Shown: positions 39,141-57,154, counted from the first letter of the stretch. The stretch is DNA of 64,000 nucleotides from Lota lota (GCA_026745465.1 JACYXH010000007.1:418501-482500); one strand, 5' to 3'. Made by a program: numbers and translations. The notes: generated from the sequence alone by a model not told the origin.

Positions 39141-39938
39141 ATTGGTACGTTCGTTCGTGAGTGAGAGAGAGAGAGAGAGGCCAGGCACACAATGTTCTCT
39201 CTTGCGGGAAATGATCTTCCTGCATAATTACAGGATAAGCTACCTGGTAGCCAATGGGTCTCCTTATTTAACTGCACTGTACAAATGAATCCCCAAACAT
39301 TAGCCATGGAGAGGCCTCCAATTTGCCACCATTTCCATTTCCACAAATCGCCATGGTGATTGAGCTGGTTAACAGGATGGGCGAATCCCAGCCTTCGGTT
39401 AACATTTGCTTAAGTCAGCGAAAGGGGAAGTCGGCTAAAACTCACCCTGTCGCCTCAAAGGCCACTGCTTATTTAATGCTTTTAGAGAGGGGGGCGTATC
39501 GATTGGGATCGGGACAGAGATGCTCTCTCAGACAGTCGTGTGCTAATGAGCATAACATGCATTAGCGTGCGGTCGCCAAGCGTCAAGCTTGATTCATAAT
39601 GGCAGACCCTAATGGAATGATTGATAGGCATAAATGACCAATCATATTCGTGTCAATCATGTGAATTAGGCTTCAGGTGGGGGTTGTTATTATTTGGGAA
39701 AAGAGCACCTCCCTTGTAATGGCGACTATAGTATGAAGAGAGAAAGGATTATTGCCCACCTACATTTGAACTGTCCAACTGTGGCGGGTGATCATTTTGT
39801 ATTGCTAGCATTTGAGTAGCTTTCGTGGAATAAGTTTACTGTTTCATTTGATCGTTGGACGATTACTGCCGCTTTGCGTGACTTTGATGTTTTACCACAT
39901 CCATGTCTCACCGTCTGATGGTAGCCCAAAAATGAACA
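39141..39938. other. noncoding DNA, no gene seen
   Basis: Short AG patch at 39160-39179. The rest is unique with no recognised frame. Confidence 0.5.
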
Positions 39939-40529
39939 TCAGTCGGATATTTTCTTCTCTAAGACCACCCGATGACACAGACACAAGGACATCCTGCCTT
40001 GAATGGGTTCAACTAGATGAAGAAAATACAGTTCAATGTGAAGGTGATGTTCAATGTGGGATAGGGCTTCTAGCAAGAGTCTCTGCAGGGCTGTAATACA
40101 TTTCCTTTCATCGGTAGGAACATCGGGATTCATGGTTTTCCTGAAAAACTGGACCGTTTGTTCCTCAACTTGAATAGGACCCATTCCATCCACGCCGAAA
40201 ACAACTCGTTTCAGTACCCCCATCTCATACAGAACCCTTTCAATAGAGGACACCGTAGTCTTCACGTTGTTCTCTCTGTCAGTGTTCACACATTTTCCAT
40301 GTTTCCGTTTGTGTGTGCGTTTCTGTCGCCATTTTCGAGAATCCGAAAACGGTGAAAGAAACGCAACGCAACGCGCGGCACTTGTTGCCGTGCGTTTCGA
40401 AAGGCCACCGGCACCTGGAGGTTCCACTGGCGCACACGAGCATGCGCTCTGCAAGGCCTGTGGACAGCCCGTGTTTCGTCGCATGCACCGCCCGCCGTGC
40501 GCAGGATCGCCGACAGCTTGCCGTCTCAA
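39939..40529 (-). CDS. unrecognised 196-codon ORF or exon-like frame
   Basis: This is the longest minus-strand frame not made of simple repeat. Its C-terminal 100 codons have ordinary amino-acid composition (for example VLYEMGVLKRVVFGVDGMGP and ALQRLLLEALSHIEHHLHIE) and look protein-like. The N-terminal half lies in GC-richer DNA and is Arg/Cys-rich and less convincing. The opposite strand is open too (40267-40683, with CKACGQPVFRRMH), so at most one frame is real. No domain, signal peptide or family is recognised. It may be a decayed dispersed element, a pseudogene exon or chance. Confidence 0.25.
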   Translation of the reverse strand: MRRQAVGDPAHGGRCMRRNTGCPQALQSACSCAPVEPPGAGGLSKRTATSAARCVAFLSPFSDSRKWRQKRTHKRKHGKCVNTDRENNVKTTVSSIERVLYEMGVLKRVVFGVDGMGPIQVEEQTVQFFRKTMNPDVPTDERKCITALQRLLLEALSHIEHHLHIELYFLHLVEPIQGRMSLCLCHRVVLEKKISD

Positions 40530-40683
40530 GGCTTATCAGCCGCAGATGGGCCGGAGACAATACAGCCGGATCAACCAAGACAGCGTTGTCCTCATCCTCC
40601 CCGGAACACTGTTGGGTGTTTGGCATCTGCTGCGAGTGATGGACGGTTTCTCCAGGGCCATCGTGGGCATTTCAGCGCGCTGA

Positions 40684-41783
40684 AGAAGGTTTCATTGGTA
40701 AACTGTCAACCGAATGACCCATTAGTTCACGCATTGAGACCGTTTTGATTCATTACAAATAAAGCGGGCAAACCCCTCTTTACCGGGCATAAACAATACA
40801 TCTTGTGTAATGAGATGTTCAGCTTGGCTCCGTTCTTTGTAATGACCGCCATAAATCAACAGTTTGGTGGTATAGTTGGTGGCGCCAAGCTAAAAGCCAA
40901 GCGCTTGGCTGTGGCCCTCTCGTTTTCATCCTCTCTTTATTGTTTGGCTAGCAACCTTTTTGAGTTCTCGCTAATAGTGTTTTTCCTAAACATGATTCAT
41001 TTTGTTTAACACACTGCAATAGTTTCAAGATTGGCACCCTGTAATTGTGGCAGAGTGTAGTAAACATAAATGGTTAGGGGCACGCAGGGAATAAAGGACC
41101 AGAATCAATAGCAGAACACAGTGTTTGTGTAAAACCTTTGCTGTCATTCTAACCCCATCGACTCTCTTCTTTGTTCTTGTGTTGATCCAGTCAGGACAAC
41201 ACTGTGAAGCAGTTGTTAAAGTGTGACAAAGCCATTCAAGTGCTTGAAATAGTTCTACCACTTAATGGCATATTTCTTATTGAACAGTCATGCCAATAAA
41301 AGTGCTTACCCATTGCAATCCATTGCTTTATTTGTTTCTATTTCCCCATCAAGGGGGACCAGCTCCTCGTCTCTTCATCTCTTTGCTCAGTGATAATCCC
41401 GAAGAGGAAGAAGAGGAGTAACGACCTCATTCCACCGCAACGCTTCCTCGACGCGCATCAGACGCTCGCGTCGCTCGCACCGTTGCCGTCGGCTCCGCTG
41501 TGTCTCCGGCTTACTCCGGCGTCAGTCGAAGGTCTTTTGTTCGCCGGCGATGTGCCTCGAAGAGGGGGAACATTTGCTCTCTTATAATCTGTCTCCGGGT
41601 GGCCCTTAGCGCCGCTCATTCGCCTCGTCCACTCCGTTTGTGACGATGAAGCGAACGCAAATCAGAACCCCTTGTGCTGCATTCGGTGCGCTGAGATGAA
41701 GGCTGTTGATAAGCCATTGTGAAGTGTCTTCGGTATTTCTTCAGTGAGCTGCAACGCACGCACGCACATACACGCACGCAAAC

Positions 41784-41785
<2 letters not shown>
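40684..41785. other. noncoding DNA, no gene seen
   Basis: AT-rich to 41380, then a CpG-rich patch at 41420-41570 (CGACGCGCATCAGACGCTCG) that is open on + for 65 codons without a recognised family. Confidence 0.45.

Positions 41786-41842
<57 letters not shown>
41786..41842. repeat. (CA)n array
   Basis: About 28 CA units, flanked by CGCA words. Confidence 0.96.
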
Positions 41843-41848
<6 letters not shown>

Positions 41849-42917
41849 TGCACATGCACGCAAACACACACGCACACACAGGAGATAGGGGAACAGGGGT
41901 AATTTATAAAATGATATCATTTGCCAAATGCCCTTTAATAGCAACAATTCCAAGGGCATGATGATGGGACATTATCCATCTTTAGAATCAGATTGTAGTC
42001 AACGTCGGTTGTACAATCAGTAGCAATTCTACATTTCCACTTTAACCTAATCACCTGACATTGTATTCCCAGTCTTCTTCATAAGCCCGTTGAAATTATA
42101 GCTGAGGATTAAATTGATATTTCCTCCACAACCTAAAGGGATAATTATGTGAAATACCGTGATGGTATCTCAGTATTCTTTGTAGATATTTAATTAAAAT
42201 AATGAAGAATAGCATGCTCTCAGAGCCCACAGTTCCTAATGGACGCTTGACTAGCTTAAAGATAGCCGTTGAATTAGCATTGTTGGCAGCAATGAAGCAT
42301 GAATTGATGATATACTCCCATGCGTAGCGATGGAGGCCTAGTCCTACCTGTGGTGGCTAATTGTATTCAAAATCCCTCTTCCAGAGAAAAATACAAAAAA
42401 ATATAAACATCATTTTGGAGGTTACACTCGTTAATAATGGTCAAAGAGCAAAGCAAAAAATCCTTCAGCTCAAGACTCCACTTACCTCTCCCTCAACCGA
42501 AAACAAACCCCACTCCTCCCATCTCCATCTTAACCGTCTCTAATGAAGCAGCCTGGTAACAGTCATTTCAGCCCCGGCTGACTGTACAACTCGGCTAATC
42601 CAGTGTAATTATGTGCATTTAGGCCATGGCAACATAATGCCCCCCCACCCGTATCCCCCGCTCCGTGCGCTACCCAATGTATGATTACTGTTGATTCATT
42701 TTGAGTCTAGCCTTGTCTCTATTAGCTGTATTAAATAGGGCAGTTAAGTGTGCTGTTGGTCTGATGGCCGGCTCGCCATTGGACGGATTGGCTTCCTAGT
42801 CATCGGACACAAAGAGAACAAACGGTGTCCGTGAGAGATGGTGGATGGGGCCCAGTAGAGGGAGGCAACATTATGGGGGGTAATAGACTAGTTGTATGCC
42901 TGAATCCCGCCTCCACT
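41843..42917. other. noncoding DNA, no gene seen
   Basis: AT-rich unique DNA. No repeat family or coding frame recognised. Confidence 0.5.
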
Positions 42918-45978
<3,061 letters not shown>

Positions 45979-46046
45979 CAGGGCTTGCACGATTTGACTG
46001 AGAAGATGGCTCCCACCATCGCCTCAGTCAAATCGCACAAGCCCTG
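45979..46046. repeat. inverted repeat, 23-nt arms with two mismatches
   Basis: CAGGGCTTGCACGATTTGAC.. at 45979-46001 pairs with ..TCAAATCGCACAAGCCCTG at 46024-46046. The 22-bp loop itself contains GATGG/CCATC. Stable hairpin on paper; no miRNA family is recognised. Confidence 0.88.
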
Positions 46047-48945
46047 ACAAAAGAAATGGCAGCTATCAAGCCAAGCAAAGCCATTGGCGCCCGCCCGGTG
46101 TACCCACTTTGCACAGCAGTTTACCTTCACAGATACCTATCTCTGGGTCTTTTTTTCTCATCTCAACACCCCCCCCCCCCCCCCCCCCCTCCATCCCTAT
46201 CGCCACTTTCAATGGCTGCTTTTCACCGACTGTATTATTCAAGAGCAATCTCAACCTCAATTTCATGCTGTGCCAAGCCGTGGTGATAGGGGAAAGCAGA
46301 TGATGACAATCTGCACATGAAGGCACATGTAGGCACACGTGTGTGTTTTGGTTGAGGACATGCACCAATCCACCTCCGAAGACATACAATGTCGTTGACA
46401 TCTGTAACAGGAGGAAGGTAAGATCCATACGAGAGCCAAGATAAACGATCAAAGAGAACACGGCGTATCTCCCAATCTTGCTCTCGCCATTTCTTCATCT
46501 CTCTGGGTCAATTTGCCTCTATTCGTGAACGCATTCGCTCCAATCCTAACTGATCGTTTTACAAAGGACAAGACTTCTTCCAATAATTAGCTTGAAGTCC
46601 TTGTTCAAGGGCATCTTGATTGGAGAAAACAAAGCATCCGTTTATTTTTTACTTTTAAGATTTTACTTGGCTTGACTTACCACCCTTACAATCTCATCTC
46701 ACAAGATGGCTCTGCGGTAAATCGGTGGGATTACCCATAACTTGGACCAACTACGACGTATAAAAAGCGCAAGGGCATAGTTCTATTTTGTGTCTCTCTT
46801 TGTCAGTACCATAAGGGTTTTAATCGCACCACGGGCAGAAGACATCGCCGCCACCATCAACTGAATTAAGGTTAGATGTCAGAGGACAGGAAGTTGTTGA
46901 AGCACCCATGGATGGCCGGTGGTTATGGAGAATGGGCGGCTATACAAAGAGGTAAAGAAAGAAGAGCCACTTAAAGGTCAGCAGGGGCGACAGCAGTGGA
47001 TGAGAACAAAGAACCGTAAACAAAGAGGAAGAGAAGATGATAATTAGGCACCTGGGTTGTTTATGATGGAGAATGCGCGGCACTGCACAGCTGCTGTTGT
47101 GGTGACATTCCTCTTGCACGCTAGCGACTCACATTCTTACTTACTCGCTTTCGAATTCTGGTGGATGCGTGGACGTTGGCGGTGGCGTCAGGGCTCACAC
47201 AAACCATGGCAACCTTTATTTATGCCTTAAGTCATTGCGCTGACACTTTTCTCTAGATACATGTCGTTAATGAGCAGGCGGGGCGGGGCACGGCGGGGGG
47301 TGGAGGGGGGGGGGTAAGGGTCATCTTGCTCAGGGCTAGCGCGTCCAGTGGCACCGGAGTTTCCAACCCACCGCTAGAATCTCAGCGCGTGTGAACTCTC
47401 TCGACTCCCCCCGGCGCTCACATCGCTATTCGAGCTCCTCCCTGTTCCGCGCCCCACGGGCATCGGCGGGATCGGCGGAATCGCCGTAGCCACTGACACG
47501 CAAGCGGTTCGTCGGGTGGCCTTGGGCTGTTCGCAGCCACGCCCCCACCCCCACCCCCCCACCCCCACCCACCGTCTCATCAATTTCTAACACCTCTCGC
47601 CCAGCGACACGAGACACTGGTCGCCAGGGCCGTGAACGCGGAGCGATCTACCGCCAAGCGTCCGCCTCACCCACGGTGGAAATTGGATGTCTCGTGCGGA
47701 AGGAGAGGGCCGTGTTTGTGTGTTGGGGGGTGGGGGACGAAGGGGGAAGTGGGAAGGGGGGGGGGGGTGTTAGGTTTTGAAACCCTTCGGGACAGGAAAT
47801 GGCAGTGTCCTATAGTAAGCTATAGGATGATGGAATTAACCCTTATAATTAATTCTCGACTCTTTTCGGATTAGCATCTCTTTCCTTTTACAACCGAAGG
47901 CTAAGCAAACACATGCGCATGTCTCCTCAACCACCGTGTTGGTGACAGCGGTCACATAATACTGGTTTACACTGGTTTCTTCAGACACGGCTGTCTCTAC
48001 CCTTTTCCAATTGCCTACACGCAGAGATGAGGGTGGCCATCCGTCCAGCCTTAGGACGGACAGTCTGGTGTTGGGAGACGGTGTCCCACGATGGACCAAA
48101 CCCAGAAGACGGACGCCCTTCTGTCCCTGTGAACGGTGTTATTAAATCACAGAGCGTGAATAACTCGAGCGAGAACAACTACAATCGTTAGATTTCCCTT
48201 CAAAACAACCCAGTTAACAACAATTTGGATTAATATTTAAAGCTCATTAAGTAACTTATTATGTTACATTACTATTAGGATTATTATTATACAATATTTT
48301 GCCGGTAAATATGTGCTTTTTCATATGTCCCAACAACTGGGCCTATGCACCCAATCTACGTGACCCCGATGTAACCATGACGTAAAATGTATTTCCACTA
48401 TTTAAAAGAAAATAACTAATAAATAAATACACAAATAAATACTTCTGTAGCTGATTTTTTTTTTAAAGCTTTTATTGTATTTATATATGCATAAATACAT
48501 GAATACCTTTACATGAACATAAGGGAACATATAAACACATATATTGTACATTTTGAATTCATGTTATTATTATATTATATTATATTATTATAGTCTGGTT
48601 CCACCGAATCCTGAAAAATGCCCTCCTTTTTGGTGGTTTGAAAATTGCCACCCTAGCAGAGATGCTATGTGATGGTCCTAAGGGCAAACAAATGTATTTT
48701 ACGAGTTTTATGAGCGAACACTGGGCAAAGGTGCTAAATGTGAATGGCTCCTCGGATGCACTTGGCAGTAGAAGTGGCTCATTTTCACTGTTTCAATTTG
48801 TCCAAGGGACTTAGAGTGAAACACATTGGATCAGATAAGGCATCAAGCAGTTCACCCTTTGTGGTCACACGATGTGTGTACTCAAAGGCGTGACTGCACA
48901 CCAAAACACACAGAACAGCTCATCTGATGTGTGGTTTGGCAGGTG
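46047..48945. other. noncoding DNA, no gene seen; homopolymers and SINE scrap
   Basis: C run at about 46168-46190, decayed SINE words at about 47225-47345 (TTAATGAGCAGGCGG, CATCTTGCTCAGGG), a CpG-rich patch at 47385-47560, and G runs near 47305 and 47757. AT-rich after 48180. No gene is recognised. Confidence 0.5.
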
Positions 48946-48949
48946 TGCT

Positions 48950-49275
48950 TCAAGAGGTGTCTTGACACTAGATGTCATTAATAAGCAGGTAAGGGGTAGG
49001 CATTTTGTTCAAGGATAGCTGAAGATAGACTGCAGACATGGGAGTTAGGGAGGAAATTATATCATAGCAAATCCCACTGTCGGTTTATTCTGCTCATCCC
49101 CTCTCTCACTGCCTACAATCTGGTCTTCTGTGGCTAGGTTAGGCTAGCTAACCCAGGGGTTCATGTTGGAGGGGGGCAGGGAAATAATTGTATCCAGGTA
49201 CTGGTTTTGAACGCAGAACCCAAGAATCAACTCAGAGTTAAACACCCTAACCATTAGACTATCCCGCCACCCTAC
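48950..49275 (-). repeat. SINE remnants, probably two fragments
   Basis: CATTAATAAGCAGGTAAGGG then TTGTTCAAGGATAGC and GACTGCAGACATGGGAG near 48975-49050. TTTTGAACGCAGAACCC and AACCATTAGACTATCCCGCC near 49205-49270. The intervening 90 bp is not SINE-like. Confidence 0.5.
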
Positions 49276-49649
49276 TTGGAAGTAGGGGGCCGGTGATGGA
49301 TAATGGGGTGAAGTCAGGCGGCTAGCAGGTAGCATACACACTCCTGCAATTGAGTGCTGCAGTGGACAGGTTCAATTAATGAGAATTCAGCAACAGAAAA
49401 ATCCCAGCAATGGTTTTTATATATGTGTATAATGAAAAGAACACACAAACAAAATGTATCCTAATGATAATATAAAATTCTATACAAATTATTTTACCTT
49501 GTTTACATTGTTACTTTTATCCTAATTCTCCTATGTATGTATATATATACACACAGATGAGAAGGAGTGCAGGAGTATATATATATTTTTTTCTGTCAAG
49601 TAACTTCATTAAAAAGCAACAGATATGATTCAATTCCTGATCTAGTAGG
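49276..49649. other. noncoding DNA, no gene seen
   Basis: AT-rich with TATATA patches. Confidence 0.5.
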
Positions 49650-49842
49650 GGCAGGATAATATACTGGCTTGGATGTCCGACTCCGAGTCGAAGGTTCCTA
49701 GGGTCGATCCTATGTCCGACTGCAGCTTACCTGTAGGCAATCCTCAGCACGATGTCCTTACCCCTACCTTCTCCTTATTAGCCATTTCTGATTTCACTGC
49801 AAGTCACTTTGGATAAAAGAGTCTAGAGACACTAAATGTCAA
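49650..49842 (+). repeat. tRNA-derived SINE, + orientation
   Basis: TATACTGGCTTGGATGTCCG (A-box region), CTAGGGTCGATCCTATG (B box), then CTCAGCACGATGTCCTTACCC, and the tail CAAGTCACTTTGGATAAAAGAGTCTAGAGAC. Same family as 18588 in the opposite orientation. Confidence 0.65.
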
Positions 49843-49956
49843 AACAATAAAAGAGTCATGCATTGGGCAATTGGACTCCAGCCTCTTAAGCAGGCTCTTG
49901 CAGATCTTGATGTCAGGGAGGGGCTTATTTTGGCGGTAGCGGTGCGATAGAGGTGT

Positions 49957-50394
49957 GTGTGTGTGTGGGGGGGAGGGTGGACATTTCCCCATTCCACAAT
50001 GTATGATGGATACCCCCCCCCCCCCCCCCACTGATGGCCCAGGGAGTATGTTAGCCCCACTCTGACAACAAGGAAAGAGGATAATAGGAGACCCACAGTG
50101 CTCCCCCCCCCCACTCCCTTCTCTCTCTCCCTCTCTCTTGCTGTCTCCATCTCGTCCCCCTGTATCACCCCTCTCTCCCTCCCTCTCTCTTCCTCCACCT
50201 CCCACCCTCTATATCTCCTTCTCTCTCTTTCTCTTTCCGTCTTCCCCTCGCCCTTCTTCCCTCCCCCTCCTCTCTCCCCCTCTTCTCTCCTCTCTCACTC
50301 CACCTTCCCTACCTTCTCTCGCACTCTCTCCCCCTCCTCTCTCTCCCCTCTTCTCCCCTCTCTCTCCCCTCATCTCGCTCTCTCTCTCTCCCCC

Positions 50395-50440
<46 letters not shown>

Positions 50441-50454
50441 CTCTCTCTCTCGCT
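49957..50454. repeat. GT, poly-C and CT-rich cluster
   Basis: GT/G at 49957-49975, C run at about 50012-50029, C9 at 50103, and pyrimidine-rich DNA at 50115-50454 with pure CT at 50399-50437. Confidence 0.9.
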
Positions 50455-50891
50455 GAGTTCCTGGGAAGTAGTAATTGAAAATAGGGAGGGTTCTTTGTGT
50501 GTGTCAGCTTAATGGAGCTGTCCTGGCCTTTTCCTGCAAAACCCGGGTTAATAACTTTTACCCCCCCCCACCCCCACACACACGCACACTTCCATTACCC
50601 CCTAGAGATTGGCTCCGCGGAAAAGAGGTGTGTATTTGTGTGTGTGTGTGTGTGAGTAGTCGGGGGCCCTCGTATTTTCAGCGGCCCCTCCTTATCAGGC
50701 CCTAACTGCAGGTAGCTTACCTTGGAGCCATTTTCTCTGCGTATTGTACTACTGAGGGAACTGCCAATGCCACCGTAGAAATAGGATTAAACGTATAAAT
50801 GTGTGTTTGTGGGTTTCGCATATTTGTGAATATGTGTTTGTGTATGTGTATCTGTGTGTGCACAGGTGTGTGGGTTTTGCATTTGTGAATA

Positions 50892-50896
<5 letters not shown>
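50455..50896. other. noncoding DNA, no gene seen
   Basis: Short C and GT tracts at about 50561 and 50637-50655. No recognised gene. Confidence 0.5.

Positions 50897-50947
<51 letters not shown>
50897..50947. repeat. (GT)n array
   Basis: About 25 GT units. Confidence 0.97.
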
Positions 50948-50949
<2 letters not shown>

Positions 50950-51072
50950 GGTAGCGGTCAGGTGTGCATGTGCTCCTTCCATGCGTGAACAGGATGTCAT
51001 GTAACAGTGGAGGCGTATCAAATAAGGGCCCGGTCGCCGAGAGCTTGAATGACAGCCTCCACCTCCACAACT

Positions 51073-51139
51073 CCCTCCTCCTCCTCCTCCTCCTCCTCCT
51101 CCTCCTCCTCCTCCTCCTCCTCCTCCTCCTCCTCCTCCT
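51073..51139. repeat. (CTC)n trinucleotide array, about 22 units
   Basis: Uninterrupted CTC triplets. Poly-Ser, poly-Leu and poly-Gly frames result. Confidence 0.98.
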
Positions 51140-52463
51140 GGCCAGTGGCTTGTGTGTTTAGAAGTCACAGTTCACCCTGCATCGGCGCTCGCTGTGCAAA
51201 ACGGTTTGACTCGAGGCTTCGGCTCCACGCACAGCGGCATGGAAGTTTAAATGGCCCAGCAGCATTATCCCTATGAACAAGCATGCGTACAATACTTCAA
51301 AGAGTTACATTCAACGTGATACGTATACTATATAATGAATGCCTTCACATTAAATGAGGGCCGGTATTTGTCTGCACACAGGCCCTTCTTGCAATAACAG
51401 ATCTTTTTTTGATTCATATTTGATTCAATAACATCTTTAAAATATGCATATTTTGCGTCATAAATGCCTTAATATGTGTGGTAGCTTTCATAATTGTAAT
51501 TGCGCTAATTCAAACTTGATGAGTTTTTAATTTGGTTTGATATTATTTGTATTTACTGTGACATTTATTGTAATTATTTTATCAGTGCTTCGTGGCTCCA
51601 CACTTTGGTTTTCACTTTATTTGTATCTCCATTTATGTTAAAATAAGGCATGCGCTTTTCTAAACTGTAATCACCCCATCATTTAAAAACGAAAAAAAAA
51701 TAAAAAAGTGAAAGTGAGAGTGATGTCGGAGGGATTTCAAAACGACTTGATTAGCATTTCAACCTTCGGCGGAGGAAAAATTAAAAAACAGAAATTTGAA
51801 CGCGCTCCACTTCAAGCCAGGTCATTTATTTCCATAAGGCAGGGCTGAGGGCTGTTGATTAAGGCCCGTCTGTTTGGTCCAACCCCTACACCGATCGACC
51901 CAGACTGTATCGATCCCAGCTCCGGGATCTCTCTCCTTCGCTCTTTGTTTCTTCTCTTTCTTTCTTTGTGTTTGTTTGCCTGTCTCGCTGCATACAAACA
52001 GAGCTCAAAAAAGCTGCTTCCTGTTTTCAAAAGACATCAATGTCCGACAGCTACTGTGTACACACAAAGACACCAAACCAGGACGTGTTGGCGAGTCCTT
52101 AATTACTGATCATAATGTGTGTTCCCTCGTTTGGGCTGTTTACCCTCTCTTCATTTCCTGCATTTAAAACAAACAATAACATTTGAAGTAGATGCTTGCG
52201 CCTTCCATGTCAGTCAGTTTGAGCTTCAATGTGAGCAATTTCAATCTATTATTCACCAAAATTGATTTGATTTAATTGTTATGAAAGCCTAGGGGGGAAA
52301 ACATCAACCATTTGTTTGGTTTTCCTTTGTATTTGTGATTTCATAGGCGTTCATTCCCAAGAGGCCAGTGATGGGATGGGATTGGTTACTTTGGTGACAA
52401 ATCCCATGATGATCGGACAGATCGTTACGTTAGCGAAAGCATCTGACACCCATCCGCCGGCGA
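51140..52463. other. noncoding DNA, no gene seen
   Basis: AT-rich. No repeat family or coding frame recognised. Confidence 0.5.
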
Positions 52464-52535
52464 CATGATAAATTGCGTTGAAACCTTATGGCGCAACGTG
52501 TGTTGCGCCATAAGGTTTCAACGCAATTTATCATG
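52464..52535. repeat. perfect 72-bp palindrome, 34-nt arms and 4-nt spacer
   Basis: The left arm (52464-52497) starts CATGATAAATTGCGTTGAAA and ends GGCGCAAC. The right arm (52502-52535) is its exact reverse complement. The spacer is GTGT. The arms carry no mismatch. Confidence 0.97.
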
Positions 52536-52699
52536 AAACCAGCACATGCAAACGTGCCGTGTTTCCAGTTAGTCTTAAAGTAACCTGACATATACCAAAC
52601 GGCAGAGTAATTCTAGCGCTAATCAATGGATGATTTTTGGAATTAAATGGCTCTAACGATAGCTGATTGGCCGGGCACTGCTAGTTCTCTGAGGCGCAT

Positions 52700-53027
52700 G
52701 ACAAAGAGGGGGGGGGGGGGGGGGAGCGAGACGGACACTCACATTTTCTCTGGGCCTGTCCTCTCTGGCTGGCGTCGGCCGCTCCGTCTCACAGTGACAC
52801 AGGTTGGTGTTGTGATGAAATGGGCAGCGGCGCCCGCTACCTTGGCCCGACCCGGGCTTTCTCCTTGGGCCGGGGGGAGCGGGCCGGGGGAGCGAGGCGG
52901 GGTGGGGCTGGCTGGCTCGGCTGGCGTGCTTCCGAACCCCTCCCTGCCACCAGACTGCGTGGGCCACGGCGCCGGCCAGCACGACCGCCCTCGCCTGCCA
53001 AACTCAGAACCTACGGGACGGTGCCGG
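52700..53027 (+). other. CpG- and GC-rich block next to the 29-bp minisatellite
   Basis: Starts with a G run at 52709-52725 and continues into dense GC (GGGCAGCGGCGCCCGCTACC, GGGCCGGGGGGAGCGGGCCG). It resembles a small CpG island. Frames on both strands are open through it and the minisatellite (241 and 193 codons) but match no known protein. Confidence 0.5.
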
Positions 53028-53288
53028 TACCGCGCGGCCCCTGGTTTCTGTCCAGGCACCGCGCGGCCCCTGGTTTCTGTCCAGGCACCGCGCGGCCCCT
53101 GGTTTCTGTCCAGGCACCGCGCGGCCCCTGGTTTCTGTCCAGGCACCGCGCGGCCCATGGTTTCTGTCCAGGCACCGCGCGGCCCCTGGTTTCTGTCCAG
53201 GCACCGCGCGGCCCCTGGTTTCTGTCCAGGCACCGCGCGGCCCCTGGTTTCTGTCCAGGCACCGCGCGGCCCCTGGTTTCTGTCCAGG
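53028..53288 (+). repeat. 29-bp GC-rich minisatellite, nine units
   Basis: The unit is CACCGCGCGGCCCCTGGTTT followed by CTGTCCAGG. Eight starts spaced exactly 29 bp run from 53057, plus one earlier unit beginning TACCG. One unit carries CCCATGG instead of CCCCTGG. Confidence 0.96.
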
Positions 53289-53370
53289 CACCGTGGAGTT
53301 CTGGGCCAGGAGTTCATCATGAAGTCATATCCTCTCCGTTTCTATTGTTCATTTAGTTTCGCTTTGTGTT

Positions 53371-53412
<42 letters not shown>

Positions 53413-53436
53413 GTGCGTGTGTGTGTGTGTGTGCGT
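53371..53436. repeat. (GT)n array with GC interruptions
   Basis: GT dinucleotides with three GTGC interruptions. Confidence 0.95.
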
Positions 53437-53605
53437 GTGGGCTGCTTTGGGTTGACAAGAAAGCATTTGATGGACAGAATCCAGGGAGCGTCAACAGGAA
53501 GATGAGGGCTGGGGAGAGACGGAGCGAAGGGGAAGGACGGATGGCTGCTGGGGAGCTGACCTAGTTAGATAGAGGGGGAAAGAGAGAGAAACACACACAT
53601 AGATC

Positions 53606-56292
<2,687 letters not shown>

Positions 56293-56467
56293 CCCCCCCC
56301 CCCCCCCCCCCCCCCCCACACACACACCGTTTAACTTTTCACCGTGTCGCCAAGAACATAAAACAACAACCCCTTTCACTCCATCAACCCGAAGAATTGC
56401 CATGGCGACCGAGCCAAATTACAACCTGCACGGCACCAAAGGGACAATAAATGGTTTCTCTCTGTGT

Positions 56468-56498
<31 letters not shown>
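56293..56498. repeat. poly-C (25) and poly-G (31) tracts 150 bp apart
   Basis: C at 56293-56317 running into CA repeats, and G at 56468-56498. They form a complementary homopolymer pair. Confidence 0.92.
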
Positions 56499-56500
<2 letters not shown>

Positions 56501-56864
56501 GCTACAGTTTCCTCTGCTTGCCCAACGAGACGGAAAATCAAAGTACCATTTTCGGTTTGAGTCGTGCTTGTTGTGATCCAATTGTTTCCTGTGTTTCTAT
56601 TCTCGCGGCGCTCTTTCAAACGTTTGGATTCAACGCTCCATGGTAACCCTCAACTGCAGGGTTTTGAACACTATTAAGACTACAGACACATGGGCTGTAA
56701 GAAGGAATGTGTGTATGATACATACATAACTAGCTCATCTAAACCAATCACACTCCCCCACCACTGTTTGAACCAATCGCGTTCACTCATTTCTTTTTAA
56801 CACAATCATGTTCACTCTTACAGAAGGCAACCAGTACTTTGGTCAAACCAGCCGGCCGGCCGAG

Positions 56865-57150
<286 letters not shown>

Positions 57151-57154
<4 letters not shown>

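Noticed and set aside
40267-40683. Plus-strand frame with CKACGQPVF and MDGFSRAIVG, suggestive of a zinc ribbon and an integrase core
   Set aside because: The phrases are short, the spacing does not fit either fold, and the minus strand is equally open.
52647-53372. 241-codon + frame through the GC-rich block and 29-bp minisatellite
   Set aside because: Both strands are open, residues are Ala/Gly/Pro/Arg typical of GC-rich noncoding DNA, and no domain is recognised.
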